Source: Fibrobacterota bacterium
GTDB taxonomy: Bacteria; Fibrobacterota; Fibrobacteria; UBA5070
Length of the DNA: 64,000 nt
NCBI GenBank assembly: GCA_016715065.1
Contig: JADKBN010000020.1
Coordinates: 25,893 to 89,892, forward strand
Direction of reading: 5' to 3'
The notes beneath the pieces are model-generated. The model was not told where the DNA came from and made no database searches. It was given only the letters and a program-made list of their open reading frames with translations. Made by a program: the position numbers and the translations under genes. The stretch's first letter is position 1. Every line of letters begins with the position of its first letter. Below are positions 18,503-28,054 of this stretch, piece after piece.

Positions 18503-21500
18503 ATGCCCTTGGTCCGTGCCCATCACACCCTCCTTTCCCTCAGGTCGACACTGATTACCCGCTGGGGATGGTTTGCCGCCGTGCTCTTCGCTCCGGCCGT
18601 GCTGCAAGCCCAAGTCCAAATGAACGTCGGGGCGGGCCAGGCCTATACAACCATCCAACGAGCTGTGGATGCCTGTCCAGCGGCAGGTTGCCGGATCGTA
18701 CTCACCGATTCCCTTTACAATCTGACGCGGGAGGTCTGGATCGAGGAGAAGAACAATCTTTCGATCCAAGCTTCCGCCCAGATGATCGCACTCAAGATCC
18801 GACCCCGGATCCAGTACACGGGGACGGGTGAATTCACCATCGCCGGCACGGCGGCCAATCCCACCGATCCTTTGCGGCCGGCCGGCTGGAAGAAATGGCC
18901 CAACAAAGGAACGAGCCAGCGTGGAGCGGGAGCGGCAGGCGATACCGGCGCCGCTGCGAATCCCTACAGCACCAGCGGATTCCAGAACAACGGCTATGTG
19001 GTGGTTTACAAGTCCACCAACATCCTGATCGACGGAATCCACATCGATGGGAAGAAGCCGGTCACCTTCGTCAACAGGGGGATCTGGGACGACAAGTACG
19101 ATGTCTTCTTCGGAAACGTCGGGATCAACTTGTTCCAGTCCAAGAAGGTGGTGGTCCGCAACACGGAAGTCCGCAACTGTTTCGCCGGGTTCTACATCCA
19201 GAATCGAAACGTGGGAGGGGCGTTCGCGGCACCCAACCCGAACGATCTCGACGTGCGGACCATTGTTCCCTATTCGCGGTTCGGACAGATGGGCGACCAC
19301 CTGATCGAACGCAACTACGTCCACAACAACTGGTTTGTGATCTACAACGAGATGGAATGGGACATCGGCTCCACCATCCGTTACAACCTGCTGGACCAGA
19401 ACTACAACACGCAGTTCGCGCAAAACAGCGATTCCTCGTCCGATGCCAACAACATGACCGGCGGGTTCATGTATCTGAAGGACGTGCGAATCGTTCCGCA
19501 CAAGATCTACAACAACACGATCAACGGCTCGACCATGATCTTCGCCAACAGCTATTTCAAGCCCGGAGTCCAGCACTACTTCTACAACAACCTGATCACC
19601 AATTTCAATCGCCAGGGGATCAACGCGAGGATGATCTCCGATGGGCGCCAGTACATGCAGTACTACAAGGACTTCCTCTACAACAACACCTTCGAGGTGG
19701 GCCAACCGGATTCGCTCTACCAGATCCAGAACGAACAATCGGGGCAGGTCAGGGATGCCGCCGCGTGTGCCGCGGTGAACCAGACCTCGCCGTGCTACCT
19801 GACTTGGGACAAGCCTGTCCAGGTCTTGCAGAGTGTGAAAAACCAGTGGCTCTGGACCGGATGGATGACCGCGCAGGGAGCCAACTACACGGGCATGTAC
19901 AAGGCGGCCCCCTACCAGGCCTACAATGCGCAGAACATCGATTTCTTCCACCAGGGTGGAGTGATCAAGTACGTGAAGGGGCCTGCGGGAACCACTCCCA
20001 CCATCGACATTTCCGCCCAAGCCAATTATTGGGTCCGAAAGCTCCCTTACAAGAGCACAACCCCCGGGGCGGCAGGATTTCTCGAACCGCGGTGGGACTC
20101 GGCCATCGTCGATTCCTCCGTCACGGACAAGGGCTGGGCTTCGGCGGGCAATCGGGACATGGACGGATCCATGGTGGACCGGGGCGCGATTTCCGAGGCC
20201 GGTGACGGGCTGATTTCGCCTCTGGTCCTCAAAGACCAGTTCATCGTGACCCTCGACAAGTCCGCTCGGACCGTTTCCTTCCAGTACTGTCTGGAGTCCA
20301 CCGGCGCGACCTCGGATCTCGCCTTCGAGATGACGAGCTATTACCGGACGATCGCCCTGACCAAGGAAGGCCCCAACGGGGACATTCCCACCCCCGCCTT
20401 TCCAGCACCGGTGCAATTGACAAATACCGGCTCCAAGCCCCAGGCCAACTCGTGCGGAATCTTCAAGGCGTCCCTGCCCTCCGCTCCGTTGGACACCTTC
20501 GCGCGCTTCGATCTGGTGGTCAAGGGCGAAGTGGACGGCAAGCCCACCAAATCCAACGTGGGCGTGTGGGTGTGGCGCCAGACGCAGTACAAGCTGGATG
20601 TCTATTTCACGCGGTCCGCCAACGGAACCGACACCATCTCCTCGGCCCGAGTGGGCGAGCCCATCTACATGCGCGTGGTGGGGCGTCGCACCGACAACAA
20701 CACGTCGATCCCTATGATCGATTTGCTCGCCGCCACGCCGGACCGCAACATGTTCCTGTTGCCCTCCGACAAGCAGGTGATGCCCGGCGACACAATCGGC
20801 AGGAACCTGACCGGAGGTGTCGGAAGCTACAACGTCCGGTTCACCCAGACAGGAACCGTCACCGTGGCCATGTCCGGCATGGTGGGCAAATTGCCGGTGC
20901 CGGGGGCGGGCGTGATCAACATCCGACCTGGGCTTCCCGAAAAGGTGATCTGGCAGAATCCGCCGGATTGGATGTACGTGGACCGGACCATCCCGCGCGA
21001 TTCCGCGGCGACCATCATGGACCAGGCCCCCACACCCATCACCCTCCAGGTGGTGGACAGGTTCGGCAACAACGTGGACACCATCGCCGACGTGGCGCTG
21101 GGATACCTCGCCATCGATCCGGGCATCCTTCGCCAGGGTTACGCCGCCGCCGCCGCAGGTCCGTTCACGGCCACGCAGGCCAAGAGCGACGTGACCGGGC
21201 TGGTCTCGCTGTTCCACTTCGTTGAGGGAACGGAGGGACGCAAGTTCTGGGGTTTCGCCAACGTGGCGGGAAAGTCGGAAATCGATTCGGCCCTCATGAA
21301 GGTCGGCAAGCCCCGGGCCCAGCTGTACTTCGTTCCAGCCTCGAAAATCGACACATTCATCACCATCGCGATGCCGGTCCATCTGATTCTTTCCAAGAAC
21401 GGAACGGTGCCGGATGCCACCGACTCCTGGTCGGGCGCCACCGTTGGATTGAAATCGGTTGGGGGCACCAAATTCTACGCCACCGCGACCTCCACCACCC

Positions 21501-24196
21501 CCCTGGATTCGGCCGCATTGGTGGCGGGTGTGCTTGATCTGTGGGTGAGATCCGACGTACCCCTGACCAACGACACCCTGAGAGCTTCCCATCCCTGGAT
21601 CGGGAATGGAGTTCCGGCCGTTTTCGCTCCGGTCACTTTCCGGCTTCCTCCCAAACCCGACGCCCCGGAGCCCGCCCAGGGAATCTTCCTGGACAAGGAT
21701 TGCGATGGCCTTGCTGACTCCGCTGTGATCGCCTTCAAGCCACTGGGCGGTTCCGTGCGGGTGGCCGTCCTCGATACGTCGAAGGTCCGGCTCAGCCGCG
21801 TGGTTTTCCGCCTCGGCACCGACACGGTCTCCCTGGATTCGACACGGATCCATCCGCTGCCTGGAAACACCTCGCTGGGAATTTCCCTGGGAGCAGCCCT
21901 TCCCGGACTGCCAGCATGGGTGCCCAGCGCCCAGGTGAGAGTCGTGGCTTCGTTGCGCCGCCCTCCCGCCGCCGATACGCAGGTGGTGTTGGGGGATGGC
22001 AACTTCGTACCCGTGACCGACGGCATCGGGCCGCGTCCAGTGTTGGCGACCATCGTGGAAAACACCACCCCTGGCATCGACACCCTCAAGGTCCGGTTCA
22101 GCGAGCCGGTCACCTTCGCCGGGGCCACTCTTCCTTTCCGGAGCTTCGCCGGCGGCTTGGAAACGACTCCAGCCGCTGCACTCGCCGCCCAGGTGGTTGT
22201 GGGTAGCGGAACCAACGAGTTGGTGTTCGTGGTGCAAGGGAACACTTCCGGAACCATCGCGGAAGGAGTGCGTATCGCGATCGCTACCGCCTCCGGATTG
22301 GCCGATCTTTCCGGCAACCAAGGAAGGTTCAGCGAATGTGGAGGCGACACCGCCCAGGTCGCTCTGCAGCCGATCGCCGTACCGATCGTCGATACATGGA
22401 TGTCCGATCGCGATGGCGATGGCCGCGCGGATGCGGTCAACATCGTGTTTCGTCGCGAATTCCGCAAACCTTCCGAAGCCCCAGATCAGATCACAGTGGG
22501 AAGCTGGATCCAGACCACGGACGCCTCCTACCCATGGACCGATGCCGTGGCCATCGCACCGGCGACCTACCAGCTTCCGGTGAACGTCGGCCACGGGTTG
22601 ACCGTTGGAACCGGGCGCGACGGTACGGGCAAGCTGACCCTTGTGCAAGGCACCATGCGCCGTGAGGATTACGTCCTTCGTGATTCCGTGCCGCCAGTGG
22701 CCATCGCGACCGCCAAGCTGGACTACACCGATGGTCCCGACAAGCTCACGGTTCGGTTCTCGGAGGCCGTCAAGGCCGATCTCCGGGCTGGCCTTACGGT
22801 GATGCTCGTCCTGAAGACGCCCGCGGGCGACCAGCCGCTGTCCGTGCTCGCCACTTCGGTCCCGTCAGATCTTGTCGGAGCGAACTCGGGGACCTTCGAT
22901 TTGCCAGCCGGATCCGTCCAACCCGGCGATTCGATCCGCATGGCGATCGTGGGGTCCGCCCTGCGGGCAGTCTCCGCCAACCAACTGCCCGCATCGACGG
23001 GAGCGGCCCCCTATGTCCCGGTGGTCGCCGGAGACCGTGCACCGGATACGGCTTGGATCCTGGACCAGAATGGCGATGGAAATGCCGATGCCGTGCGCAT
23101 GGTCTGGAAACGACCAATGTTGGGATCGCCCATCTTTGGATTTTCCTGGCAGGGGGCGTCCATCGAGGTGGATAGCATCGCCTACGGAAAGCGCCTGGTG
23201 GGCCTCACCGACGTCACCCTTCCCGTGGCGGGTTTCCCCTCCGGCATCACCGAGGGCAAAGGCCAGGGCACATCCATCAGCGTGGTGGAAGGTGCTCGCG
23301 TGACTCCTTTGAAATTCACCCTGCTGGATGGCATGGCGCCGGTGGTGAAGTCGATCTTCGTGTCCTACGGACAAGTGGAAGGGACCGCCGATACCATCGC
23401 GTTGGTTCTTTCCGAGCCATTGAAGGGGCCAACGGTGCCGTCGTTCCTGTTGGATCTTTTGCGCCGTGGGGAACAGAAAGCGTTCTACCCGCGGGATCTT
23501 GGTGCGTTCATCATCGGTTCCGGCGAACGCTTGCTGGTGATCTGCGACAGTTGCACCGATGGCATCACCACCTTCGGGCTGCCGGCCTTCGGAGACAGCG
23601 GTCGGTTGTCCAGAGGGCTTTCGGACACCAATGGCAATCTCGTTGGGGATGTTTCCCTGCGCGTTCCCGTGTTGACCGGACCCTATCCGATCCGTTACAA
23701 GGCTTCGGTTTTCCCCAGGCCTGTCTTCGAAGACACGCTGACCACCAAAATCACCGATGCGCTGCCCCCGCTGACGGTCTGGGTGCTCCCCGTCGCGGCT
23801 TCGGGCCAGGCGGCCCCGCTTTCTTCGACAGGGACTTCCGGTCTCCAATCGTTGGGCATGGCGGACGTCGCTGCCGGTCTGTTCGGCGTGCGGGTGGAGT
23901 TGAACACATCCTTCGACGGCCAGGTGCTCGCCTACGACAACCTGGGTGTGTTCGTCGGAAAGCTCGAGCTGAAGATCGATCGGGACAGTCTGGACGCAGC
24001 TGGCATGGTTCAGGGCAACGGCAAATACACCGTATTGCTTTCGCTCAACGGGATGGGTGGTGACAAGGGCCACCTGGCTTCGGGCGTCTACACGATGCGT
24101 CTGGTCTCCTACAGCCAGCAATCTGTCAATGGCGTGGATGTGCGGGTGATGATCCAAAACAAGCTGTTCAAGGTCGGCTACAAGCGCAAACTCTGA
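18503..24196 (+). CDS. Giant secreted right-handed beta-helix protein (1897 aa), paralogue B
   Basis: ATG 18503 is chosen because 'aaagagg' lies 6 bp upstream; a GTG 27 bp earlier lacks a ribosome site. A signal peptide (core WGWFAAVLFAPAVLQAQ) precedes a beta-helix that begins 'TTIQRAVDACPAAGCRIVL', almost the same as paralogue A, with repeated N-I-L-I-D-G-I-H turns. Calcium-loop modules occur at residues 1064 (DKDCDGLADSAV), 1302 (DRDGDGRADAV) and 1521 (DQNGDGNADAV), each followed by a 'DTLKVRFSEPV'-type Ig-like module. The C-terminal domain ends 'FKVGYKRKL'. The gene lies between lpxC and fabZ. Domain order matches paralogue A over the full length, so the two arose by whole-gene duplication. 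Role in carbohydrate binding or degradation is inferred only from fold. Confidence 0.87.
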   Translation: MPLVRAHHTLLSLRSTLITRWGWFAAVLFAPAVLQAQVQMNVGAGQAYTTIQRAVDACPAAGCRIVLTDSLYNLTREVWIEEKNNLSIQASAQMIALKIRPRIQYTGTGEFTIAGTAANPTDPLRPAGWKKWPNKGTSQRGAGAAGDTGAAANPYSTSGFQNNGYVVVYKSTNILIDGIHIDGKKPVTFVNRGIWDDKYDVFFGNVGINLFQSKKVVVRNTEVRNCFAGFYIQNRNVGGAFAAPNPNDLDVRTIVPYSRFGQMGDHLIERNYVHNNWFVIYNEMEWDIGSTIRYNLLDQNYNTQFAQNSDSSSDANNMTGGFMYLKDVRIVPHKIYNNTINGSTMIFANSYFKPGVQHYFYNNLITNFNRQGINARMISDGRQYMQYYKDFLYNNTFEVGQPDSLYQIQNEQSGQVRDAAACAAVNQTSPCYLTWDKPVQVLQSVKNQWLWTGWMTAQGANYTGMYKAAPYQAYNAQNIDFFHQGGVIKYVKGPAGTTPTIDISAQANYWVRKLPYKSTTPGAAGFLEPRWDSAIVDSSVTDKGWASAGNRDMDGSMVDRGAISEAGDGLISPLVLKDQFIVTLDKSARTVSFQYCLESTGATSDLAFEMTSYYRTIALTKEGPNGDIPTPAFPAPVQLTNTGSKPQANSCGIFKASLPSAPLDTFARFDLVVKGEVDGKPTKSNVGVWVWRQTQYKLDVYFTRSANGTDTISSARVGEPIYMRVVGRRTDNNTSIPMIDLLAATPDRNMFLLPSDKQVMPGDTIGRNLTGGVGSYNVRFTQTGTVTVAMSGMVGKLPVPGAGVINIRPGLPEKVIWQNPPDWMYVDRTIPRDSAATIMDQAPTPITLQVVDRFGNNVDTIADVALGYLAIDPGILRQGYAAAAAGPFTATQAKSDVTGLVSLFHFVEGTEGRKFWGFANVAGKSEIDSALMKVGKPRAQLYFVPASKIDTFITIAMPVHLILSKNGTVPDATDSWSGATVGLKSVGGTKFYATATSTTPLDSAALVAGVLDLWVRSDVPLTNDTLRASHPWIGNGVPAVFAPVTFRLPPKPDAPEPAQGIFLDKDCDGLADSAVIAFKPLGGSVRVAVLDTSKVRLSRVVFRLGTDTVSLDSTRIHPLPGNTSLGISLGAALPGLPAWVPSAQVRVVASLRRPPAADTQVVLGDGNFVPVTDGIGPRPVLATIVENTTPGIDTLKVRFSEPVTFAGATLPFRSFAGGLETTPAAALAAQVVVGSGTNELVFVVQGNTSGTIAEGVRIAIATASGLADLSGNQGRFSECGGDTAQVALQPIAVPIVDTWMSDRDGDGRADAVNIVFRREFRKPSEAPDQITVGSWIQTTDASYPWTDAVAIAPATYQLPVNVGHGLTVGTGRDGTGKLTLVQGTMRREDYVLRDSVPPVAIATAKLDYTDGPDKLTVRFSEAVKADLRAGLTVMLVLKTPAGDQPLSVLATSVPSDLVGANSGTFDLPAGSVQPGDSIRMAIVGSALRAVSANQLPASTGAAPYVPVVAGDRAPDTAWILDQNGDGNADAVRMVWKRPMLGSPIFGFSWQGASIEVDSIAYGKRLVGLTDVTLPVAGFPSGITEGKGQGTSISVVEGARVTPLKFTLLDGMAPVVKSIFVSYGQVEGTADTIALVLSEPLKGPTVPSFLLDLLRRGEQKAFYPRDLGAFIIGSGERLLVICDSCTDGITTFGLPAFGDSGRLSRGLSDTNGNLVGDVSLRVPVLTGPYPIRYKASVFPRPVFEDTLTTKITDALPPLTVWVLPVAASGQAAPLSSTGTSGLQSLGMADVAAGLFGVRVELNTSFDGQVLAYDNLGVFVGKLELKIDRDSLDAAGMVQGNGKYTVLLSLNGMGGDKGHLASGVYTMRLVSYSQQSVNGVDVRVMIQNKLFKVGYKRKL

Positions 24197-24220
24197 TCGG
24201 CGGCACAATCGGCTATCTTG

Positions 24221-24256
24221 GTGGGTCCGGCGGGTTGACGTCGGACCCACTTGTTT
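24221..24256 (+). terminator. rho-independent terminator after paralogue B
   Basis: The 9-bp perfect stem 'gtgggtccg'/'cggacccac' encloses a 12-nt loop and is followed by 'ttgttt'. It sits 24 bp after the giant gene and 17 bp before fabZ, again separating the insert from the next lipid A gene. Confidence 0.75.
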
Positions 24257-24272
24257 CAAGGAACCGCTTTCG

Positions 24273-24740
24273 ATGCCACGCCTTGCCGACCTTCCCAAGC
24301 CCAACACTCCAGGATGCGTCCTCGACCATGCCGGGATCCTTGCCGTGCTGCCGCACCGCCATCCTTTCCTTTTCGTCGACCGACTCCTGGAGTTCGAAGA
24401 GGGCAAGCGTGCGGTCGGATTGAAGCAAGCGAGCTTTGGCGAGCCGCATTTTGTCGGTCACTTTCCGGCGGACCCGGTGATGCCCGGCGTGATCCAGATC
24501 GAGGCCCTCGCCCAAGTGGCGACCATCCTGGTGCTGTTGTCGTTTCCGATGGACGGAAAACGTCCGGCTTTCCTGGGGATCGACAAGGCTCGATTCCGTC
24601 GAGCGGTCCGGCCGGGTGATTCCCTGCGGCTGGAAGTGGATCTGTTGAGCTTCCGACGCAACATGGCCACCGTGCAATCGCGGATCCTGATCGACGGCCA
24701 ACTCTCGTGCGAGGCCGAACTGATGGCGACCATGGTGTGA
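24273..24740 (+). CDS. fabZ: 3-hydroxyacyl-[ACP] dehydratase FabZ
   Basis: 155 residues. 'LPHRHPFLFVDRLLEFEEGK' is the FabZ entry motif. The hot-dog-fold active site is intact: His63 in 'FVGHFPADPVMPGV' and Glu77 in 'IEALAQVA'. FabZ dehydrates 3-hydroxyacyl-ACP, competing with LpxA and LpxD for the same pool, which explains why these genes usually sit together. Start ATG 24273 with 'aagga' about 10 bp upstream. Its end overlaps the lpxA start by 4 bases (GTGA). Not fused to lpxC, unlike in Bacteroidota. Confidence 0.95.
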   Translation: MPRLADLPKPNTPGCVLDHAGILAVLPHRHPFLFVDRLLEFEEGKRAVGLKQASFGEPHFVGHFPADPVMPGVIQIEALAQVATILVLLSFPMDGKRPAFLGIDKARFRRAVRPGDSLRLEVDLLSFRRNMATVQSRILIDGQLSCEAELMATMV

Positions 24741-25516
24741 GCGAAGCCTCCGCCTCGATCGACCCGCACGCCGCGGTCCATCCATCGGCCAAACTCGGGG
24801 ACGGGTGCGTCGTTGGCCCGTTTTGCGTGGTCGAACCGGAATGCATCGTGGGCGATGGCTGCGTGTTGGAAGCGTTTTCCCGCATCTGCGCGGGAGCCGT
24901 GGTCGGAGCGAACTCCCGGATAGGTCAGGGCGCTTCGGTGGGCGGACTCGCCCAGGTGCGCGGCTTGATTTCGGGAGGTGGCTGCCGGCTGGGCGAGGGT
25001 GTGCGCGTGGGCGAGTACGCCACCATCCACGCATCTTCGGTTCCCGACGGGTGGACCACGATCGAGGACGAGGCGATGGTCCTCGCCTATGCCCACGTGG
25101 CCCACGACTGTCGCGTGGGTGCGCGCAGCGTTCTGGCCAACGGCGTCCAGCTGGGCGGCCATGTCCAGGTCGGAGCGGATGCCTTCCTTGGCGGCGGGGC
25201 CCATGTCCATCAATTCGTGGCGGTGGGCGATCTTGCTTTCGTGGCGGGATGCCTGCGGCTGGATCGCGACTTGGCGCCGTGGTCCAGGGCCTTGGGGGAA
25301 CCGCCCCGCTGGGCCGGGACCAACCGCGTCGCGCTAGCACGCACCCCCGGAGCCCCCGATCGCGCCCAGGCGGAGGACTGCTTGCGCACGTTGTTTCGCA
25401 GAGGGCTTCTGGTCGAGGCCGCCCTGGAGCGCTTGCACGCAAGCGATTCCCCCACGGCGGCGGCGTTAGCAATTTTTGTCAAGGCATCCCGGCGTGGCCT
25501 CCTCCGCCCCGGGTAG
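24737..25516 (+). CDS. lpxA: UDP-N-acetylglucosamine O-acyltransferase LpxA
   Basis: 259 residues from GTG 24737, which overlaps the fabZ stop and gives 'MSEASASIDPHAAVHPSAKLGDG', the normal LpxA beginning; a longer frame reading into fabZ is rejected. Hexapeptide repeats fill residues 8-180. His123 in 'AHVAHDCRVG' is the catalytic base, followed by 'LGGHVQVGADAFLGGGAHVHQF'. The C-terminal helical domain follows. LpxA starts lipid A synthesis by acylating UDP-GlcNAc. lpxB is not downstream; a sensor kinase gene overlaps the 3' end instead. The stop codon is TAG. Confidence 0.95.
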   Translation: MSEASASIDPHAAVHPSAKLGDGCVVGPFCVVEPECIVGDGCVLEAFSRICAGAVVGANSRIGQGASVGGLAQVRGLISGGGCRLGEGVRVGEYATIHASSVPDGWTTIEDEAMVLAYAHVAHDCRVGARSVLANGVQLGGHVQVGADAFLGGGAHVHQFVAVGDLAFVAGCLRLDRDLAPWSRALGEPPRWAGTNRVALARTPGAPDRAQAEDCLRTLFRRGLLVEAALERLHASDSPTAAALAIFVKASRRGLLRPG

Positions 25517-27257
25517 GTCCGGCGGTGATTCCTGGCTTCGATGGGTGTGGATCCCCATCGTCGTTCCGGGACTCGTGCTGGGGTGGCTCGCCTGGCGGGC
25601 CATCGGGGTGGAACAGAATCTGCTGCGCCGCCAGGTGGTGGAGACCCGCCAGCGCCTGGCCTACCAGGTCGCGGGCAATCTCTCGGGTGCCGGACGCGAA
25701 GTGCGAAACCAGGCGCAGCTTCAGCTGGAACGCTGGGTGATGGATGTGGGCATGGGGCTGGCGCAGGTGCCGCCTCCCTGGTTCGACGCGGTGGAGATCC
25801 GCGGCGAGCAGTGGACGCAACAGAAAGTGTCGGGATCGATCGATTCGACCCGGATGGAAGCGATGTACAAGGTGGTCTGGGAAGCGACCTCGACGCCCGA
25901 CGACCGCTTGTCGAGGCTGGAAGAATGGATTCTCGTCTCCCTCCACGCGCCCGACCACGTGCTGCCATTGGACCTCGCGCCCCGTCTGGATTCGATCCGC
26001 AAGGGGATCACCACCGATGTTTCAACTCGCCCGCAGTGGAAAGCGCTGTTGACCGACCAGCTGGATGCCTTGCAGAAGAGGGCCATCCAGGTCCAGGTGC
26101 GCAAGGAAGCCTCGGGTGTCTTCGATTCGCTCGCCAAGAAGCCCGTGACGCACCTGGTGGATGTGGCGGGTCGAACGTGGCTGGTGCTGGCGCCTCCGGA
26201 TCTGCCCAGGGGAGTGGTGGCGGTGGGTCGGTTTTCGGAGCGTGCCTTGCAGGAGCGGCTGCTCAACGTGGAGCTCGTCCCTGCCTCGAAGTCCTCCGGG
26301 CCGGAACGGGAATTGTTCCTGGGGATGAAAAACGCTTCCGGACAGATTCTGGGCCTGGAAGGGGAGGCTCCCGCCATGGCTCCAGACGAACTGGTCCCGG
26401 TTCCTGGCGGATTCCCCTCCTGGTCGGTGGCGGTCTGGTCCCTGAAACAGCACGAATCGGCCACCCGTTTTCGGACGATTTTTGTCTCGGCTCTGCTTGG
26501 TTTGTCCCTGGTCGTGCTGGTCGGTGCGACCGCCGCGGCGAGCCGGTCCATCCGCGTCCAGCGCGACCTCCTGACCATGAAGACGGACTTCATCGGCAAC
26601 ATTTCCCACGAGTTGAAGACGCCTCTGACCTCCATCGCCCTCTACGCGGAACTGCTCGCGGGAGGACGCGGGGTCGAGCGTTCCACCGAATTCGGCGCCA
26701 CCATCCTGCGCGAAGCCCGGCGTCTGCAGGGGCTGATCGAGGGGTTGCTGTCGTTCGCCCGGGACGAGGCGCATTCCTTGACGAAATTGCGCGAGCCGTT
26801 GCGGCTGGATCAACTGGCTCGGGAGGCGGGAGCTTCCTTCGAGGCGGTCTCGCATAGGAGGTCGATCGAATGGCGCATCGAGACCGAACCGGTCACGGTG
26901 GTCGGCGACAAATCGTTGTTGCGTCCGGTCATCGACAATCTGGTGGACAACGCGTTCAAGTATGGCAAGCCAGGCGGGAAGGTCCACCTGGAGGTGCGAC
27001 GCCAGGCCCAGTGGGCGATCCTGCGGGTGCTCGATGATGGTCCAGGCATTCCCGAAGAGGACCACCCCCGCGTGTTCGATCGCTTTTTTCGAGGCGGAGG
27101 CGAGCTGACCCGTACGGTTTCCGGAACCGGCCTAGGACTTGCCATCGTCAAGCGCAACGTGGAATTTCATGGCGGCGAGGTGATTTTGGAAAGTCGCGAG
27201 GGGAACGGAACCATATTTGAGATCCGCCTGCCGGCGGTGGAGGAGATCGATGCCTGA
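25494..27257 (+). CDS. Membrane sensor histidine kinase
   Basis: 587 residues from GTG 25494 ('aagg' 9 bp upstream); a TTG at 25476 is the alternative. Both starts lie inside the end of lpxA. One membrane segment near residues 18-37 (WIPIVVPGLVLGWLAWRAIG) and one near 330-350 (VSALLGLSLVVLVGATAAA) flank a roughly 290-residue sensor region with no recognised domain. The HisKA box 'FIGNISHELKTPLTSIALYA' places the phospho-acceptor at His372; the ATPase domain has the N box (DNLVDNAFKYGKPGG), G1 (LDDGPGIPEED) and G2 (GTGLGLAIVKRN). It overlaps the response regulator by 8 bp. The link to lpxA suggests an envelope-related signal, an inference from position alone. Confidence 0.9.
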   Translation: MASSAPGRSGGDSWLRWVWIPIVVPGLVLGWLAWRAIGVEQNLLRRQVVETRQRLAYQVAGNLSGAGREVRNQAQLQLERWVMDVGMGLAQVPPPWFDAVEIRGEQWTQQKVSGSIDSTRMEAMYKVVWEATSTPDDRLSRLEEWILVSLHAPDHVLPLDLAPRLDSIRKGITTDVSTRPQWKALLTDQLDALQKRAIQVQVRKEASGVFDSLAKKPVTHLVDVAGRTWLVLAPPDLPRGVVAVGRFSERALQERLLNVELVPASKSSGPERELFLGMKNASGQILGLEGEAPAMAPDELVPVPGGFPSWSVAVWSLKQHESATRFRTIFVSALLGLSLVVLVGATAAASRSIRVQRDLLTMKTDFIGNISHELKTPLTSIALYAELLAGGRGVERSTEFGATILREARRLQGLIEGLLSFARDEAHSLTKLREPLRLDQLAREAGASFEAVSHRRSIEWRIETEPVTVVGDKSLLRPVIDNLVDNAFKYGKPGGKVHLEVRRQAQWAILRVLDDGPGIPEEDHPRVFDRFFRGGGELTRTVSGTGLGLAIVKRNVEFHGGEVILESREGNGTIFEIRLPAVEEIDA

Positions 27258-27960
27258 AGCCAGAATCCTGGTCGTGGAAGACGACGCGTCCATTCGCTCG
27301 GGCTTGCGAGTCACGCTCGAACTCGATGGGTTCTCGGTGGAGGAAGCTTGCGACGGCATCGAGGCGATGCGAATCCTCCCGGTCTTTTTGCCCGACATCG
27401 TCCTTCTGGATCTGATGCTCCCCGGCAAATCCGGCTTCGACATCTGCAGGGAACTCCGATCCCAACGCGCCGAACTTCCCATCCTGATGCTGACCGCGCG
27501 CTCCGACGAAGCCTCCAAAGTGGCGGGCCTCACCCTGGGCGCCGACGACTACGTGACCAAGCCCTTTTCTTTGGCCGAGCTGATCGCTCGTATCCGCAAC
27601 CTGCTGCGGCGAAAGGCCATGCGCACTCCCGCGGTGGTGGATGTGGTGGAGTGGCAGGGCCGCATCCGTATCGATTTCAAGCAGTTCCGCTGCTGGGTGG
27701 ATGGCCAGCCCATCGATCTGTCCACCCGGGAATTCGAAATCCTGCGCGATTTCGCCAGCCATCCAGGCGAAGTGGTGCGTCGCGAGGACCTTTTGGAGCG
27801 AGTGTGGGGGTATTCGCCGGACAACCTTCCCAGTACCCGCACGGTGGACAACTTCCTGATGCGCCTGCGCCAGAAGCTGGAGCAAGACCAGACCAATCCG
27901 CAATTGTTGACCAGCGTCCGTGGTGCAGGGTACCGGTTGGAGATCGGTGCCTCGGCATAA
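27250..27960 (+). CDS. OmpR/PhoB-family response regulator
   Basis: 236 residues from ATG 27250 with 'aggag' 4 bp upstream, overlapping the kinase stop. The receiver domain has the acidic pair (VVEDDAS), phospho-acceptor Asp54 in 'DIVLLDLMLPGKSGFD', Thr in 'LMLTARSD' and Lys in 'DYVTKPFSLAEL'. The C-terminal winged helix (from about residue 140, 'LSTREFEILRDFASHPGEVV', 'VDNFLMRLRQKLE', 'TSVRGAGYRL') is of OmpR/PhoB type. It forms a pair with the preceding kinase. Target genes are unknown. Confidence 0.93.
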   Translation: MPEARILVVEDDASIRSGLRVTLELDGFSVEEACDGIEAMRILPVFLPDIVLLDLMLPGKSGFDICRELRSQRAELPILMLTARSDEASKVAGLTLGADDYVTKPFSLAELIARIRNLLRRKAMRTPAVVDVVEWQGRIRIDFKQFRCWVDGQPIDLSTREFEILRDFASHPGEVVRREDLLERVWGYSPDNLPSTRTVDNFLMRLRQKLEQDQTNPQLLTSVRGAGYRLEIGASA

Positions 27961-28054
27961 TCCTGGAGCCCGCATTAGTGGCGTACGCTCAGCTCTGTTT
28001 CGGGATCCAGGATAACCTTTGAGTCGACCCGGCAGATTGCTACATCCATGACCC

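Noticed and set aside
18488..22648. 1386-aa minus-strand open frame opposite giant B, and similar long frames at 13378-15939, 1027-3273 and 31621-34800
   Set aside because: They are antisense to well-supported genes, are rich in Gly, Arg, His and Pro, have no ribosome sites or domains, and arise from the third-position GC bias of the real genes.
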